In this document: piece after piece, positions 5,755 through 5,768 of the stretch
How the letters are laid out: each line of letters starts with the position of its first letter
Position numbering within the stretch: position 1 is the first letter of the stretch
Assembly: GCA_023128035.1 (NCBI GenBank)
Contig: JAGMES010000234.1
Location: forward strand, 1 to 5,768
Direction: 5' to 3'
DNA length: 5,768 nt
From: Halanaerobiales bacterium
Lineage (GTDB): Bacteria; Bacillota_F; Halanaerobiia; DY22613
Position numbers and translations under genes: made by a program
The notes under the pieces: model-generated
Databases searched by the model: none
Told to the model about the DNA's origin: nothing
What the model saw: only the letters and a program-made list of their open reading frames with translations

Positions 5755-5768
5755 TAAACCGCTCTGCG

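Overview
This is an AT-rich accessory region with all genes on the + strand and strong AGGGAG-type ribosome binding sites. Base composition suggests a low-GC bacterium. The two attC-like palindromes would also suit a low-GC integron carrier such as a Treponema, but nothing in the window fixes the host. No integrase, tRNA, rRNA or CRISPR array is visible.

Positions 1-96 are a leader with a perfect 8-bp inverted repeat just upstream of the ribosome binding site. Positions 97-3552 form one tightly packed operon. Its first gene encodes a TIR-domain protein with a C-terminal half that resembles the double-repeat Clp N-terminal domain. Its second gene encodes a large Ser/Thr protein kinase with a TPR-like helical tail. 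A 51-codon frame overlaps the kinase stop and is either a small coupled gene or the frameshifted kinase C-terminus. TIR, kinase and TPR modules in one operon fit an anti-phage or abortive-infection system, with sensing and signalling by the kinase and killing or NAD depletion by the TIR protein. This role is inferred.

Positions 3553-4228 are a long gap. It begins with a palindrome (about 3591-3678) built like an integron attC site. After this come fragments of a decayed reading frame (3709-4107) that are richer in G+C than the genes, then hairpins and a candidate promoter. Positions 4229-5278 encode a zinc metallopeptidase with HEFQH, EYDAD and HPHP motifs, related to M48 and possibly to the Lit-type phage-exclusion peptidases.

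Positions 5279-5768 hold no convincing gene. They contain AT-rich hairpins, including a perfect 13-bp inverted repeat, and a second attC-like palindrome at 5658-5754. The start of the first palindrome's right end (3668-3683) is complementary to the left end of the second (5658-5673) at 15 of 16 bases. This is what a cassette carrying its own attC would show. The best overall reading is two consecutive gene cassettes in an integron array, one with a TIR-kinase defence operon and one with a metallopeptidase.
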